Source: Streptomyces nitrosporeus (lineage in GTDB: Bacteria; Actinomycetota; Actinomycetes; Streptomycetales; Streptomycetaceae). From it: 64,000 nt of DNA. Below the pieces are notes generated by a model. That model ran no database searches. It was not told where the DNA came from and saw nothing but the letters and a program-made list of their open reading frames with translations. The translations under genes and the position numbers were made by a program. Shown here in pieces: positions 26,028 through 35,150 of the stretch (positions within the stretch are counted from its first letter, which is position 1; every line of letters starts with the position of its first letter). The DNA lies in NCBI RefSeq assembly GCF_008704555.1, contig NZ_CP023702.1:1674001-1738000 (forward strand), in the 5' to 3' direction.

Positions 26028-29000
26028 ATGTTCGGTTGCTTAGGGTGGGGAAAAAAGTTGCGTCAACTACTGAGACATCTAAGGTATTTGGGACACTGGC
26101 ACAGATCTGCGTCCTTCGTCGTCTTCATGGCGCTGATGATCACGTTCGTGCCGGACGACCCTGCGGCGGCCGGCGTCGGGAAGACGCGGCTCGCCGAGCT
26201 GGAGCGGGAACGTTCCGTGACCGGACGCGACTTCGAGGCCGAGCGGCCCGCCGTCAGGAACGACGCCGCGAAGGACTGGGCACCGTCCAGGGGCAAGCTC
26301 CCCGTCGGTGACTTCACCGTCCAGGTGTCCGAAGGCGAAACGGGGAAGCCGGCGGCCTCGGCCGGAGCCTCTGCTCGCGGCACCCTCGGTTCGCAGGCTC
26401 CCGCCTTCGCGGACATGCCGGTCAGGCTGAAGAAGGTCTCCGCCAAGGAGGCCGGAACCGCCCGTACCACCGCCCGGACCGCGGAGGACCCCGCGCCCGT
26501 GGGCGCGGCTGCCGAGGTCGTGGTCAAGGAACAGGCGATCGCCCGCGCCGCGGGTGTGGACGGCGTGCTGTTCACCGCCGCTCCGGTGGAGACCGGGACC
26601 GCCCCTCCCGCGTCGGGAGCGGTCGAGATCGAACTGGACTACTCGGCGGTCAAGGACACCTACGGCGGTGACTGGGGATCGCGCCTGCGGATGGTCCGGC
26701 TGCCCGCGTGCGCGCTGACCACCCCGAAGAAGGCCGAGTGCCGTACCCGGACGGAACTGGGCGGCTCCAACGACGCGGCCGGTCACACGGTCAGCGCGAC
26801 CGTCGACCTCCAGCAGCCCGCTCCGGCCACGCGCGCCGCGGCCGGAGCGCCGATGGTGCTGGCCGCCGTCGCTGCCGCGGCCGGTCCCGGCGGCAGCCAC
26901 GAGGCGACCTCGCTGTCGCCCACCGGCTCCTGGATGGCAGGCAGTTCGTCCGGCGGCTTCGCCTGGTCCTACCCGGTGGAGGCACCGGAGGTCCCCGGGG
27001 GCCCGCAGCCCGAGATCGAGCTGTCGTACTCCTCGCAGAACGTGGACGGCCGTACCGCCTCCACCAACAGCCAGTCCTCCTGGATAGCCGAGGGCTGGGA
27101 CTACGAACCCGGGTTCATCGAGCGCCGCTTCAAGTCCTGTGCCGACGACAAGGGCAAGGTCAACGACAAGGCCCCCAACAACAGCGGCGAGAGCGCCGAT
27201 CTGTGCTGGGGCTCGGACCACGTGGTGATGTCGCTCGGAGGCAGCTCCACGGAGCTGGTCAAGAAGGACGGCACCGACGAATGGCGTCCGGCCGACGACG
27301 ACGGCAGCCGTCTGGAGCGCAAGACCGGCGCGGACAACGGTGCTCACGAAGGTGAGTACTGGATCCTGACCGGCACCGACGGGGTGAAGTACCACTTCGG
27401 CCTGAACAAGCTGCCCGGCGCGGCCGCCCAGCGCACCAACTCCGCGCTCACGGTACCCGTGTTCGGGAACCACCCCGATGATCCGTGCTACGCCACCACC
27501 TTCGCGGCCTCCGACTGCGCACAGGCGTACCGGTGGAATCTGGACTACGTCACCGACCCCCTCGGGGACGCGATGACGCTGTGGTGGAACAAGGAGACCA
27601 ACCACTACGGCCAGCACATGAAGGCCGACCAGCGGATCGCGTACACCCGTGCGGCACATCTGTCGCGTATCGACTACGGGCAGCGTACGAACGCCCTCTT
27701 CTCGGAGCTGCCGGCCGGGCGGGTCAACTTCACCACGGCCGAGCGCTGCGTCCCCGACTCCGTTTTCGACTGCGCCGAATCCAGGCGGACGGCCGCCAAC
27801 GCCAAGTACTGGCCCGACACTCCGCTCGACCAGGAGTGCGCGTCGGGAGCGCAGTGCACCGACAAGTACTCGCCGACGTTCTGGTCCACCAAGCGCCTCA
27901 CCAGGATCAGCACCCAGGTGCTGGCCGGTTCCGCGCTGAAGGACGTCGACGCGTGGGCTCTGGACCAGAAGTTCCCGGCCACCGGTGACGGCTCGTCGCC
28001 CGCGCTGTGGCTGGAGTCCATCACCCGCACCGGCTACGGCGCCGGTGGCAGCGCGTCCATGCCGAAGGTGTCCTTCGCCGGAACCCAGATGGACAACCGC
28101 GTCGACGGGATAGAGGGCCTTCCCCCGTACTCCCGCCTGCGCGTCCACGCCATCGACACGGAGACCGGCGGACGCATCGGCGTCACCTACTCGCCGCGTG
28201 AGTGCCAGGCGCTGGAGCCGCGCAGGATGCCGGTTTCGCCCGAGACCAACACGATGCGCTGCTACCCGCAGTACTGGACCCCGAAGGGCGCGCTCAAGCC
28301 CGTCCAGGACTGGTTCCACAAGTACGTCGCCACTCAGGTCCGCGAGGACGACCTGGTCACCGACGCGCCCGACAAGGTCACTTCCTACGAATACCTCGGC
28401 TCCCCCGCATGGGCCTACGACGACGGGGAGTTCACCGAGAACAAGGAACGCACGTGGTCGCAGTACCGAGGGTACGAGCGCGTCCGCACGCGCGTCGGCT
28501 CCGGTACGGACGTCAAACAGCTGACCGAGGACCGTTACTTCCGCGGTATGCACGGCGACAAGCTGCCCACGGGGACCCGGACCGCGTCCGTGGTCGACTC
28601 CCAGGGCGGCAGTACGCCCGACCTGGGCCACTACCAGGGCCAGCAGCGTGAGCAGATCCTCTACGAGTCCGACGGCGGCGCCGTGGACTCGTCGACCCTG
28701 ACCACGGCCTGGGCCGTGAAGACGGCGAGCCGTACGCGGCCGGGCACCACCCCGCTCGAAGCGTGGATGGCCCGCCCGCAGACCGTCACCACCCGTGAAC
28801 GGGTGAAGGGCGAGACCTGGCGGACCTCCAGCGAGACGACCAAGTACGACACCTACGGCCTGCCGTACCAGGTGGACGAGACGACGCCCGGCGGCAAGCG
28901 GATCTGCTCGCAGATCTCGTACGCCCGCAACACCGCGTCGCACCTGCTGGAGTCGCAGTCACGCGAGCTGACCACACTGGGCGCCTGCGGCACCACAGGC

Positions 29001-32000
29001 GGCAAGGTCGTCGAGGACTCCCGCACGCTCTACGACGGTCTCGCCTTCGGTGCCGCTCCCCTCAAGGGGCTGGCCACCGAGATACAGGAGCTGAACGCCG
29101 AGGGCGACGGTTACCTGACGGTGGAGAGGACCGAGTACGACATCCACGGCCGGGAGACGGCGACCTGGGACGGTGAGAACCGCAAGACGTCCGTCGTCAA
29201 CACCCCCCTCACCAGGGCCCGTCCGGTCATGACGGTCACCACGGACCCGCTGCTGCACACCGAGACCACGGAGTTCGACGACGTACGCGGCCTGCCGGTC
29301 AAGGAGACCGACGCGAACGGCAAGTCGGCCACCATGGAGTACGACCCGCTCGGCCGGCTGCTGAAGGTCTGGGAGACCGACCGCGATCCGCTCCTCCAGA
29401 CGCCCACCGCCACCTACGAGTACAGCATCACCCGTGACAAGCCCACGGTCGTCACCCACCGGTCGCTGAAGGACAACGGCGAGTACGCCGTCTCCTACGA
29501 GATCATGGACGGGCTCCTGCGCGAGCGGCAGACGCAGGACGAGGCGGTGGCCGGAGCCGGCCGCATCGTCAACGACACGTTCTACGACTCGGCCGGCCGC
29601 GAGTGGAAGACCAACGACGGCTACTTCAACGAGGCCGAGCCCGAGCCGGCGCTGCTGGCGGTGGGCGACAACGAGGTCCCCTCGCAGAACCGCACCACGT
29701 TCAACGGCATGGGCGAGGCTGTGGCGGAGGTCGCCTACCACCGGGGTGCCGAGAAGTTCCGGACCACCACCGAGCGCGACGGCGACGTCTCCACGACGGT
29801 GCCGCCCGAGGGCGACACCGTCACCGCCACCTTCTACGACGCCGAGGGCCGTACCTCGCGCGTCAGGGAGTACACCGACGAGGCCCGCAGCACATGGCGG
29901 GAGACCCTCTACGAGTACGACGACCTCGACAACGTCGTGAAGATCACGGCGCCCGGCGGCGGGGTCACCTCCTTCGAGTACGACGGAAGGGGCCGGCAGA
30001 CCGCGTCCACCGATCCGGACGGCGGCCGGACCACCGTCACCTACGACAACTCCGACGCCGTCAGTTCGACCACCGGCCCGCGCGGCAACACGCTGGTGAC
30101 GACCCTCGACGCCGGAGGCCGTCCCACGGCACTGCGCGAGGGCACCCCGGACGGGCCCAAGCGGGTCGAGTGGACCTACGACACCCTCGCCAAGGGACTG
30201 CCGACCGCGGCGATCCGCTACGAGAACGGCCGCGAGTACCGCGAGGAGGTCACGGCCTACGACAACGCCTACCGGGTGAAGTCCACGAAGACGGTCATCC
30301 CCGCCGAGGAGACGGGTCTGGGAGGCACCTACGAGTACAAGTACGGCTACACACCCACCGGCAACCTCGCCACCGCCCAGGTGCCGGGCGTCGGCGGACT
30401 CGTCAACGAGACGGTGGTGTTCCGGTACAACTCGGACGACATGCCGATCTCCATCGGCGGCGCGGCCCCGTACGTCAACGACGTCAAGTATTCGGCGTTC
30501 GGTGAGATCCTGCGCACCGACGCGGGCTCAGCGGCCAGGAAGGTCTACGGGACCTACCTGTACGACGAGTTCACCCGGCGTCTGAGCCAGTCGACCTTCG
30601 ACCGGTCCGTCGCCCCGGGCCGGATCAGCGACACCGCGTACACGTACGACGCCGCCGGCAATGTCACCGGGATCAAGGACACCCCCGGCGAGGCCGCACC
30701 GGACAGCGGCAGGACCGACACGCAGTGCTTCGTGTACAACCAGCTGCGGCAGATGACGTCCGCCTGGACGGCGAAGGACACCTGCCAGGCCGCGCCCTCC
30801 AAGGACACGGTCGGCGGACCGGAGGCGTACTGGCAGACCTATGCCTTCGACGCCGCCGGAAACCGTACCCAGCTCGTCGAGAAGGACCCCGCCGGCGACA
30901 CCGCCAAGGACGTCACCAGGACCTACGCCTACGGCAGGTCCGGCATCGGCGGACCGAACGCCCTCGCCGAGGTCACGGCCACCGGCCCCGGAGGCGAGAA
31001 GCGGAGCGCCTTCACGTACGACGACGCCGGCAACACCCTCACCCGGCAGCACAACGGCGTCACCCAGACGCTGGAGTGGGACACCGAGAACCAGTTGCGC
31101 TCGGTGTCGGAGCCGGCGCCGGGCGGCGGGACGAAGACCACGTCCTACCTGTACGGAGCCGACGGTTCACGGCTGATCCGCACCGACTCCGACGGCAGCA
31201 GGACGCTGTACCTCGGCGAGGCCGAGCTCAAGATCAGCGCGGACAACACCACCAAGACGGCTGAGCGGTTCTACGCCCATCCCGACGGTGCCGCCACCGT
31301 CCGTGCCACGGGCGGTACACGGCAGCTGATGCTGGCCGACCACCACGGTTCGTCGAACACCATCGTCGACCTGGTCGCCACCGGCATGAGCGTCACCCGG
31401 CGCAAGCTCATGCCCTTCGGTGAGGCGCGGGGAACGCAGCCCACGACCTGGCCCGGTTCCCGCGGCTTCGTCGGCGGCACCGTGGACGAGGACACCGGAC
31501 TGACCCGGCTCGGTGTCCGCGACTACGACCCCGCCACCGGACGGTTCCTCTCCATCGACCCCATGGTCGACTACAGCCAGCCCGCCACCATCAACCCGTA
31601 CGCGTACAGCAACAACGCCCCGGCCACCTTCTCCGACCCCAGTGGGCTCTTCTGGCCCATCGTGGTCGTCATCGGCCTCCGGGCCGCCCAGATCGCCCTC
31701 CGCAAGGCCGCCCAGCGCCGGCTGGCGCAGGAGGTACTGCGCAAGAAGCTGCGGGAGAAGGCCAAGCGCGAGGCGGCGGCTCTCAAGCGCCGCCAGGAGG
31801 CCGAGCGCAAGCGCGCCAAGGCGAAGGCCGAGCGCGAAGCGGCGAAGAAGCGCGCGGCGGCCAAGCGCGCCGCCGCGAAGAAGGCGGCTGCCAAGCGCGC
31901 CGCGGCGAAGAAGGCGGCTCAGCGCCGGGCGGCTGCTCAGGCCCGCATCAAGTCGCAGCGAGCGGCGGCCAAGCGGGCCGCCGCACAGCGTGCCGCGGCC

Positions 32001-32522
32001 CGCAAGGCGGCGGCACGGCCGAAGCCGAAGTCCCGTCCCAGGAGCCAGCCCAGGCCGAGGCCGAAGCCCTCACAGGCGAAGCGGCCGGCGCAGAAGGTCG
32101 TGAAGAAGGCCGCTTCCGAGGCCAAGTCGGAGGGCAGGGAGCAAGCGAAGGAAACTGCCCAGGAACAGGTCGCCGAGTGGAGCGAGGGCCAGGAGGACCC
32201 GGCGTCGGCGGCCCGGTACGCGCGTGATCTCACAGGCCACGAGGACAAGGGAAAACACCCCGCTTATACTGGCGGCTTCGATCCGAGCGATCCCAGCAGG
32301 GTGTTCGTGGGCTGTTCCTCCAACCCCACCAATTGTGCGGAAGAGGACGTGGAGCGCCAGGTGGGCCGAGGGCCCGCCAACGTGGTGTTCACCAAGGCGT
32401 TCGGATGGCGTGCCAAGAAGTGGGTCGAGATCCCCATCTGCAAGCGGTGCCAGGCCCGGTACAAGCGGAGTCAGTTCCCGCCGGACGCCGTCTACGACGA
32501 GGGTGGGGCGTGGTCCGAGTGA
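26028..32522 (+). CDS. Rhs/YD-repeat polymorphic toxin with C-terminal deaminase-like domain
   Basis: The 2164-residue protein begins with an unusual hydrophobic export segment (SFVVFMALMITFVPDDPAAA). An insecticidal-toxin-like shell region follows (SLSPTGSWMAGSSSGGFAWS, SYSSQNVDGRTASTNSQSSW), then many YD repeats, ending in the Rhs core hallmark RDYDPATGRFLSIDP...DPSGLF near residue 1869. After one hydrophobic helix and an Ala/Lys/Arg-rich linker (about 1880-2030) comes a toxin tip with CAEE (C2103, E2105) and CKRC (C2138, C2141). This is the zinc and catalytic pattern of toxin nucleic-acid or nucleotide deaminases, closest to my memory of Pput_2613-like domains. The start is uncertain because no ribosome site precedes the ATG. 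Confidence 0.9.
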   Translation: MFGCLGWGKKLRQLLRHLRYLGHWHRSASFVVFMALMITFVPDDPAAAGVGKTRLAELERERSVTGRDFEAERPAVRNDAAKDWAPSRGKLPVGDFTVQVSEGETGKPAASAGASARGTLGSQAPAFADMPVRLKKVSAKEAGTARTTARTAEDPAPVGAAAEVVVKEQAIARAAGVDGVLFTAAPVETGTAPPASGAVEIELDYSAVKDTYGGDWGSRLRMVRLPACALTTPKKAECRTRTELGGSNDAAGHTVSATVDLQQPAPATRAAAGAPMVLAAVAAAAGPGGSHEATSLSPTGSWMAGSSSGGFAWSYPVEAPEVPGGPQPEIELSYSSQNVDGRTASTNSQSSWIAEGWDYEPGFIERRFKSCADDKGKVNDKAPNNSGESADLCWGSDHVVMSLGGSSTELVKKDGTDEWRPADDDGSRLERKTGADNGAHEGEYWILTGTDGVKYHFGLNKLPGAAAQRTNSALTVPVFGNHPDDPCYATTFAASDCAQAYRWNLDYVTDPLGDAMTLWWNKETNHYGQHMKADQRIAYTRAAHLSRIDYGQRTNALFSELPAGRVNFTTAERCVPDSVFDCAESRRTAANAKYWPDTPLDQECASGAQCTDKYSPTFWSTKRLTRISTQVLAGSALKDVDAWALDQKFPATGDGSSPALWLESITRTGYGAGGSASMPKVSFAGTQMDNRVDGIEGLPPYSRLRVHAIDTETGGRIGVTYSPRECQALEPRRMPVSPETNTMRCYPQYWTPKGALKPVQDWFHKYVATQVREDDLVTDAPDKVTSYEYLGSPAWAYDDGEFTENKERTWSQYRGYERVRTRVGSGTDVKQLTEDRYFRGMHGDKLPTGTRTASVVDSQGGSTPDLGHYQGQQREQILYESDGGAVDSSTLTTAWAVKTASRTRPGTTPLEAWMARPQTVTTRERVKGETWRTSSETTKYDTYGLPYQVDETTPGGKRICSQISYARNTASHLLESQSRELTTLGACGTTGGKVVEDSRTLYDGLAFGAAPLKGLATEIQELNAEGDGYLTVERTEYDIHGRETATWDGENRKTSVVNTPLTRARPVMTVTTDPLLHTETTEFDDVRGLPVKETDANGKSATMEYDPLGRLLKVWETDRDPLLQTPTATYEYSITRDKPTVVTHRSLKDNGEYAVSYEIMDGLLRERQTQDEAVAGAGRIVNDTFYDSAGREWKTNDGYFNEAEPEPALLAVGDNEVPSQNRTTFNGMGEAVAEVAYHRGAEKFRTTTERDGDVSTTVPPEGDTVTATFYDAEGRTSRVREYTDEARSTWRETLYEYDDLDNVVKITAPGGGVTSFEYDGRGRQTASTDPDGGRTTVTYDNSDAVSSTTGPRGNTLVTTLDAGGRPTALREGTPDGPKRVEWTYDTLAKGLPTAAIRYENGREYREEVTAYDNAYRVKSTKTVIPAEETGLGGTYEYKYGYTPTGNLATAQVPGVGGLVNETVVFRYNSDDMPISIGGAAPYVNDVKYSAFGEILRTDAGSAARKVYGTYLYDEFTRRLSQSTFDRSVAPGRISDTAYTYDAAGNVTGIKDTPGEAAPDSGRTDTQCFVYNQLRQMTSAWTAKDTCQAAPSKDTVGGPEAYWQTYAFDAAGNRTQLVEKDPAGDTAKDVTRTYAYGRSGIGGPNALAEVTATGPGGEKRSAFTYDDAGNTLTRQHNGVTQTLEWDTENQLRSVSEPAPGGGTKTTSYLYGADGSRLIRTDSDGSRTLYLGEAELKISADNTTKTAERFYAHPDGAATVRATGGTRQLMLADHHGSSNTIVDLVATGMSVTRRKLMPFGEARGTQPTTWPGSRGFVGGTVDEDTGLTRLGVRDYDPATGRFLSIDPMVDYSQPATINPYAYSNNAPATFSDPSGLFWPIVVVIGLRAAQIALRKAAQRRLAQEVLRKKLREKAKREAAALKRRQEAERKRAKAKAEREAAKKRAAAKRAAAKKAAAKRAAAKKAAQRRAAAQARIKSQRAAAKRAAAQRAAARKAAARPKPKSRPRSQPRPRPKPSQAKRPAQKVVKKAASEAKSEGREQAKETAQEQVAEWSEGQEDPASAARYARDLTGHEDKGKHPAYTGGFDPSDPSRVFVGCSSNPTNCAEEDVERQVGRGPANVVFTKAFGWRAKKWVEIPICKRCQARYKRSQFPPDAVYDEGGAWSE

Positions 32523-32547
32523 CGCACGAGAACAGGAGGAGTGTCCG

Positions 32548-33039
32548 GTGAGCAGACAGCTGGCCGAGGTGGAGATCGCCCGCACGCGGTGGGAGGACTT
32601 CCGGACTCTCGGTGCCCGGGCCGACGGTGTGCCCGACGCCCTGCGCCGGCTTCTCGCCGCCGGCGGCGAGGACGAGGCCATGGGGGCCTACTGGGACCTC
32701 GAGAACGTCGTGGTCGTCCAGGGGCAGTTGCACAGTGCCGCCCTGCCGACGGTCTCCGTTCTCCTGGCGGGTCTGCTCGACGAGCTGTCGGCGGACGCCC
32801 GGGACCTGGTCCTGGAGCTCCTTCAGCAGATCGTCATGGGCGAATCCGACCGGGACGAGGCCGCCCTGGGCAACACCGACCTGGGTGACCGCTGCCGGGA
32901 GGCCGCGCGAGCAGGCCTGTGGCTCGTCTACCGCGAACTGGGTACCCGGCGCCGTGAGACGGCGGAGGCCATCCTGGAACGCATCGAGGACGACAAGCCG
33001 AGGCTCGCCGCCTATCTGGCCGGTGTCCGGGGCAAGTAG
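32548..33039 (+). CDS. Probable immunity protein for the Rhs deaminase toxin
   Basis: The GTG at 32548 lies 8 bases after a strong AGGAGG and 25 bases after the toxin stop. The 163-residue protein has no signal peptide and looks all-helical, with HEAT-like pairs (PDALRRLLAAGGEDEAMGAY, VSVLLAGLLDELSADARDLV, REAARAGLWLVYRELGTRRR). I do not recognise a named immunity family. Its position directly after a toxin tip, its small cytoplasmic character and its own ribosome site are what one expects of a cognate immunity gene. A terminator follows. Confidence 0.75.
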   Translation: MSRQLAEVEIARTRWEDFRTLGARADGVPDALRRLLAAGGEDEAMGAYWDLENVVVVQGQLHSAALPTVSVLLAGLLDELSADARDLVLELLQQIVMGESDRDEAALGNTDLGDRCREAARAGLWLVYRELGTRRRETAEAILERIEDDKPRLAAYLAGVRGK

Positions 33040-33074
33040 CGTGCGGACACTTCGGCCGTCCGGCTGAAGTGGCG

Positions 33075-33110
33075 GGGCCCCTGGAGACCGGTTCGTCCCT
33101 CCAGGGGCCC
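33075..33110. terminator. Terminator after the toxin-immunity pair
   Basis: GGGCCCCTGGAG (33075-33086) pairs exactly with CTCCAGGGGCCC (33099-33110), with a 12-base loop, and is followed by TTTCC. It lies 35 bases after the immunity gene. Confidence 0.85.
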
Positions 33111-33185
33111 TTTCCGTACCCTCGACGGGGGCACCTCCCCCGTACGACCCGGCGGGTCACCGCCCCGACAGGTTAAGGAGTGGTC

Positions 33186-33449
33186 ATGTTCGGTACCTTC
33201 GACCAGCTTTTCGCACCCGGTAGGCGGCACACCGAGGAAGAGCGGCGCAGGCAGGAACTGGTCCTGGAGGAGGCCGGGGACGCCGATCCCGGCAGGGGGC
33301 CGATAGACCTCAGCAGCGGTGTGGTCCTTGTACGCCAGGTGCGCGCCTCGGAGCCGAGCGGGGCCTCGGAACCGCGCAGTGCCCCCGAACCGAGCAGTGC
33401 CCCGGAGCCGCGCAGTGCCCCGGAACCGCAGGCCGCCGGGAACGGCTGA
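33186..33449 (+). CDS. DUF6191-like small protein
   Basis: The ATG at 33186 has AAGGAG (33174-33179) 6 bases upstream; a GTG at 33180 abuts that site and is less likely. The 87-residue protein begins MFGTFDQLFAPGRRHTEEER and continues GDADPGRGPIDLSSGVVLV, which I recall as the Streptomyces DUF6191 pattern. The last 35 residues are a repetitive tail of SEPSG/SEPRSAPEP units from tandem DNA repeats. Function is unknown. Its end is 15 bases from the convergent DUF1963-like gene. Confidence 0.75.
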   Translation: MFGTFDQLFAPGRRHTEEERRRQELVLEEAGDADPGRGPIDLSSGVVLVRQVRASEPSGASEPRSAPEPSSAPEPRSAPEPQAAGNG

Positions 33450-33464
33450 CGGCGGCCCGGCGCG

Positions 33465-34235
33465 TCACCACGCGTCCTCGTCCTCGGGTGACTGCCAGAG
33501 GAAACGGCCCTCGTTCCCGTCCGGTGAGAGGAACGCGTACCCCACTCCGCCGTCACCGAAGTTGATCCAGAAGGGCAGCCGGTCCACGGCGAGCTGCACG
33601 AGGAGCTGCCAGTCCTCGCCGAGGTCCTCCTCCTCGCCCTGCAGCCAGTGGGGCCGGATGTCCGGACCGCCGAAGAACTGCAGACGGGCGTCGGCGTGCC
33701 GGCGTCTCAGCGAGGCCACCGCGTCCGCCGACACGCCGGTGTCCGGGAGCGGGCCCCGCCCAGGCTCCCAGGCGGACACCAGCCGCACCTGTCCCCCACC
33801 GCCCGGAACCCGTCCGGCGAACGCCGGCAGTGCGGCGGGCCCCTCCAGCGGTTCCGCGGGCATCACGGCCCCCGGCCAGGCCGCGTCGTACGGCTCTGGC
33901 ACATGGTCCGCTCCCGCGGTGGGCCCCTCGGCCTGCCCGAGTACGGTCACGAAGGGGGGTACGCGCCCGCCGGGCTGGATCAGCAGGGCGTTCTCCCCGG
34001 CTTCCGGCTCCCAGGTCCCGTCGACGAACCCCTCCTCGCTGTCCGCCATGAACAGGTACGCCAGGCGGCCGCCCGGAAGCGCGAACTGCCCGATGAACTG
34101 CATGGGCTCACCGCTCGACCGCGACACCGGCCAGGCCGGCCGCTCCAGCCAGACGGGCTGCCCACCGATCTTGGTCACGGCCTGGCTCACGCGGCGCCCC
34201 GCGGGAGCGAAGGCGAGGGGAACGGGCATGGGCAT
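33465..34235 (-). CDS. DUF1963 (YwqG-like) protein
   Basis: The ATG at 34235 (MPMPVPLAFAPAGRRVSQAV) has GGAGG 6 bases upstream and gives 256 residues; the frame is open further upstream, but without a better start. Typical DUF1963 features are TKIGGQPVWLERPAWPVS near the start, PMQFIGQFALPGGRLAYLFM, and the C-terminal DWQLLVQLAVDRLPFWINFG then GVGYAFLSPDG. These cytoplasmic proteins have no established biochemical role, and some occur as immunity-type proteins. Here it adjoins the Rhs toxin region, but there is no direct link. Confidence 0.8.
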   Translation of the reverse strand: MPMPVPLAFAPAGRRVSQAVTKIGGQPVWLERPAWPVSRSSGEPMQFIGQFALPGGRLAYLFMADSEEGFVDGTWEPEAGENALLIQPGGRVPPFVTVLGQAEGPTAGADHVPEPYDAAWPGAVMPAEPLEGPAALPAFAGRVPGGGGQVRLVSAWEPGRGPLPDTGVSADAVASLRRRHADARLQFFGGPDIRPHWLQGEEEDLGEDWQLLVQLAVDRLPFWINFGDGGVGYAFLSPDGNEGRFLWQSPEDEDAW

Positions 34236-34380
34236 GGAGCCTCCAGGGGGGGCGGGTCCGGTCTGACCGCCGTACGGCCCACCAGGGGCGGCCTCGGCGG
34301 CAGGGGTGTCGAACGGGTGAACGTCCCGAACGCTAGCTTCCTCACCGCTACGGAACGGCCCCGGGCCCCTGGGCCGCCCC

Positions 34381-34840
34381 ACCCCCCGACTGCCAGAAAG
34401 CGATCGCCATGTCGAAGACGGGGACGGGGCCGCCGTCCTCGCCGTACTCGGAACGGTGTACGTACTGGCCGACGACATCGGGGCCACGGCCCGGCAGCAG
34501 CTCTACCGCGACCCGATCGTCCACGCCGTACCAGGACATCCTCGTCACCCGGTCCACCGCCTTCACGAAGAAGCCCGACACGCGGCTGTTCCTCAACGGC
34601 GACCTGCGACTCTCCTCCGTGGACGAGTACCGCCGCCACGAGGCCCTCGTCCATCCCGCCCTGCCGGGAAAGCCCTCATCCGTGCTGGTCCTGGGCGGCG
34701 GTGACGCGTCGGCCCTCCGGGAGGTCCTGCGCTACGCCGATGTCGAGGAGGTGACGCTCGTCGACCTCGATCCGGCGATCACGCGGCTCGCCCGCACCTA
34801 CGGGCCCCTGCTCGAACTCAACGACCACGCGCTCGGTGCA
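34381..34840 (+). pseudogene. Spermidine synthase-like gene fragment
   Basis: In one frame the sequence reads [20 protein letters not shown], then [13 protein letters not shown], the end of the membrane part of Streptomyces membrane-fused spermidine synthases. After a small deletion with frame change near 34530 it continues [50 protein letters not shown] and the SAM-binding [20 protein letters not shown]. It stops after [10 protein letters not shown], so the catalytic centre and C-terminus are lost. Both ends are missing, and it cannot make polyamines. The opposite-strand frame here looks protein-like only as its shadow. Confidence 0.75.
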
Positions 34841-34888
34841 CCCGCCAGAAGCCGGTACCAGCACTCGTATGCGCACACCACCCGAACC

Positions 34889-34897
34889 CGCAGGTCA
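34889..34897 (-). repeat. att-like core, copy 1 (TGACCTGCG)
   Basis: In the minus direction it reads TGACCTGCGGGTT. The TGA is the stop of a short methyltransferase C-terminal fragment, just as the fourth copy overlaps the stop of the intact gene. Confidence 0.5.
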
Positions 34898-34961
34898 GGA
34901 GCCCTTTGCGGCCGGTTCGAGGATGGCGACACACTCCACGTGGTGCGTCATCGGGAACATG
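34895..34961 (-). pseudogene. Short duplicate of the rRNA methyltransferase C-terminus
   Basis: The minus strand encodes [17 protein letters not shown], then AKGS and a stop. This matches the intact gene's end [20 protein letters not shown] at 38495. Only the last 21 codons exist, and they differ in sequence from the intact gene, so they came from a related rather than identical source. A 3'-end duplicate next to att-like repeats is what site-specific integration into a gene end leaves behind. Confidence 0.7.
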
Positions 34962-34980
34962 TAGAGCCAGAACAGGTGAA

Positions 34981-34996
34981 AGAAAACCGCAGGTCA
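34981..34996 (-). repeat. att-like core, copy 2 (TGACCTGCGGTTTTCT)
   Basis: These 16 bases are identical to copy 4 at 38482-38497, which overlaps the stop codon of the intact methyltransferase gene. The pair encloses about 3.5 kb of accessory DNA. Confidence 0.65.
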
Positions 34997-35120
34997 ACAG
35001 CATGCCGACCGTAAAACGGGCTCAAGATCAATGTGCATTGCGTGCACTATGGGCGTTACGTGCGACCCCTGACGCACGCCCGAAGCGCACCTGGAGTTCT
35101 GCGTCGCCGAGAATCTCGTC

Positions 35121-35143
35121 GTATGGCATTCGAAATGGCATAC
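35121..35143. promoter_or_regulatory. Imperfect 23-bp palindrome before vapB
   Basis: The arms GTATGGCAT and ATGGCATAC flank TCGAA; 9 of 11 positions pair. It ends 7 bases before the antitoxin ATG, where VapB-type autorepressors usually bind. No ribosome site is visible, so the transcript may be leaderless or nearly so. Confidence 0.55.
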
Positions 35144-35150
35144 TTGTGTC

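Noticed and set aside
34348..34596. Minus-strand ORF reading [20 protein letters not shown], which looks protein-like
   Set aside because: The plus strand of the same bases reads a recognisable spermidine synthase segment ([20 protein letters not shown]). The minus reading is its shadow.
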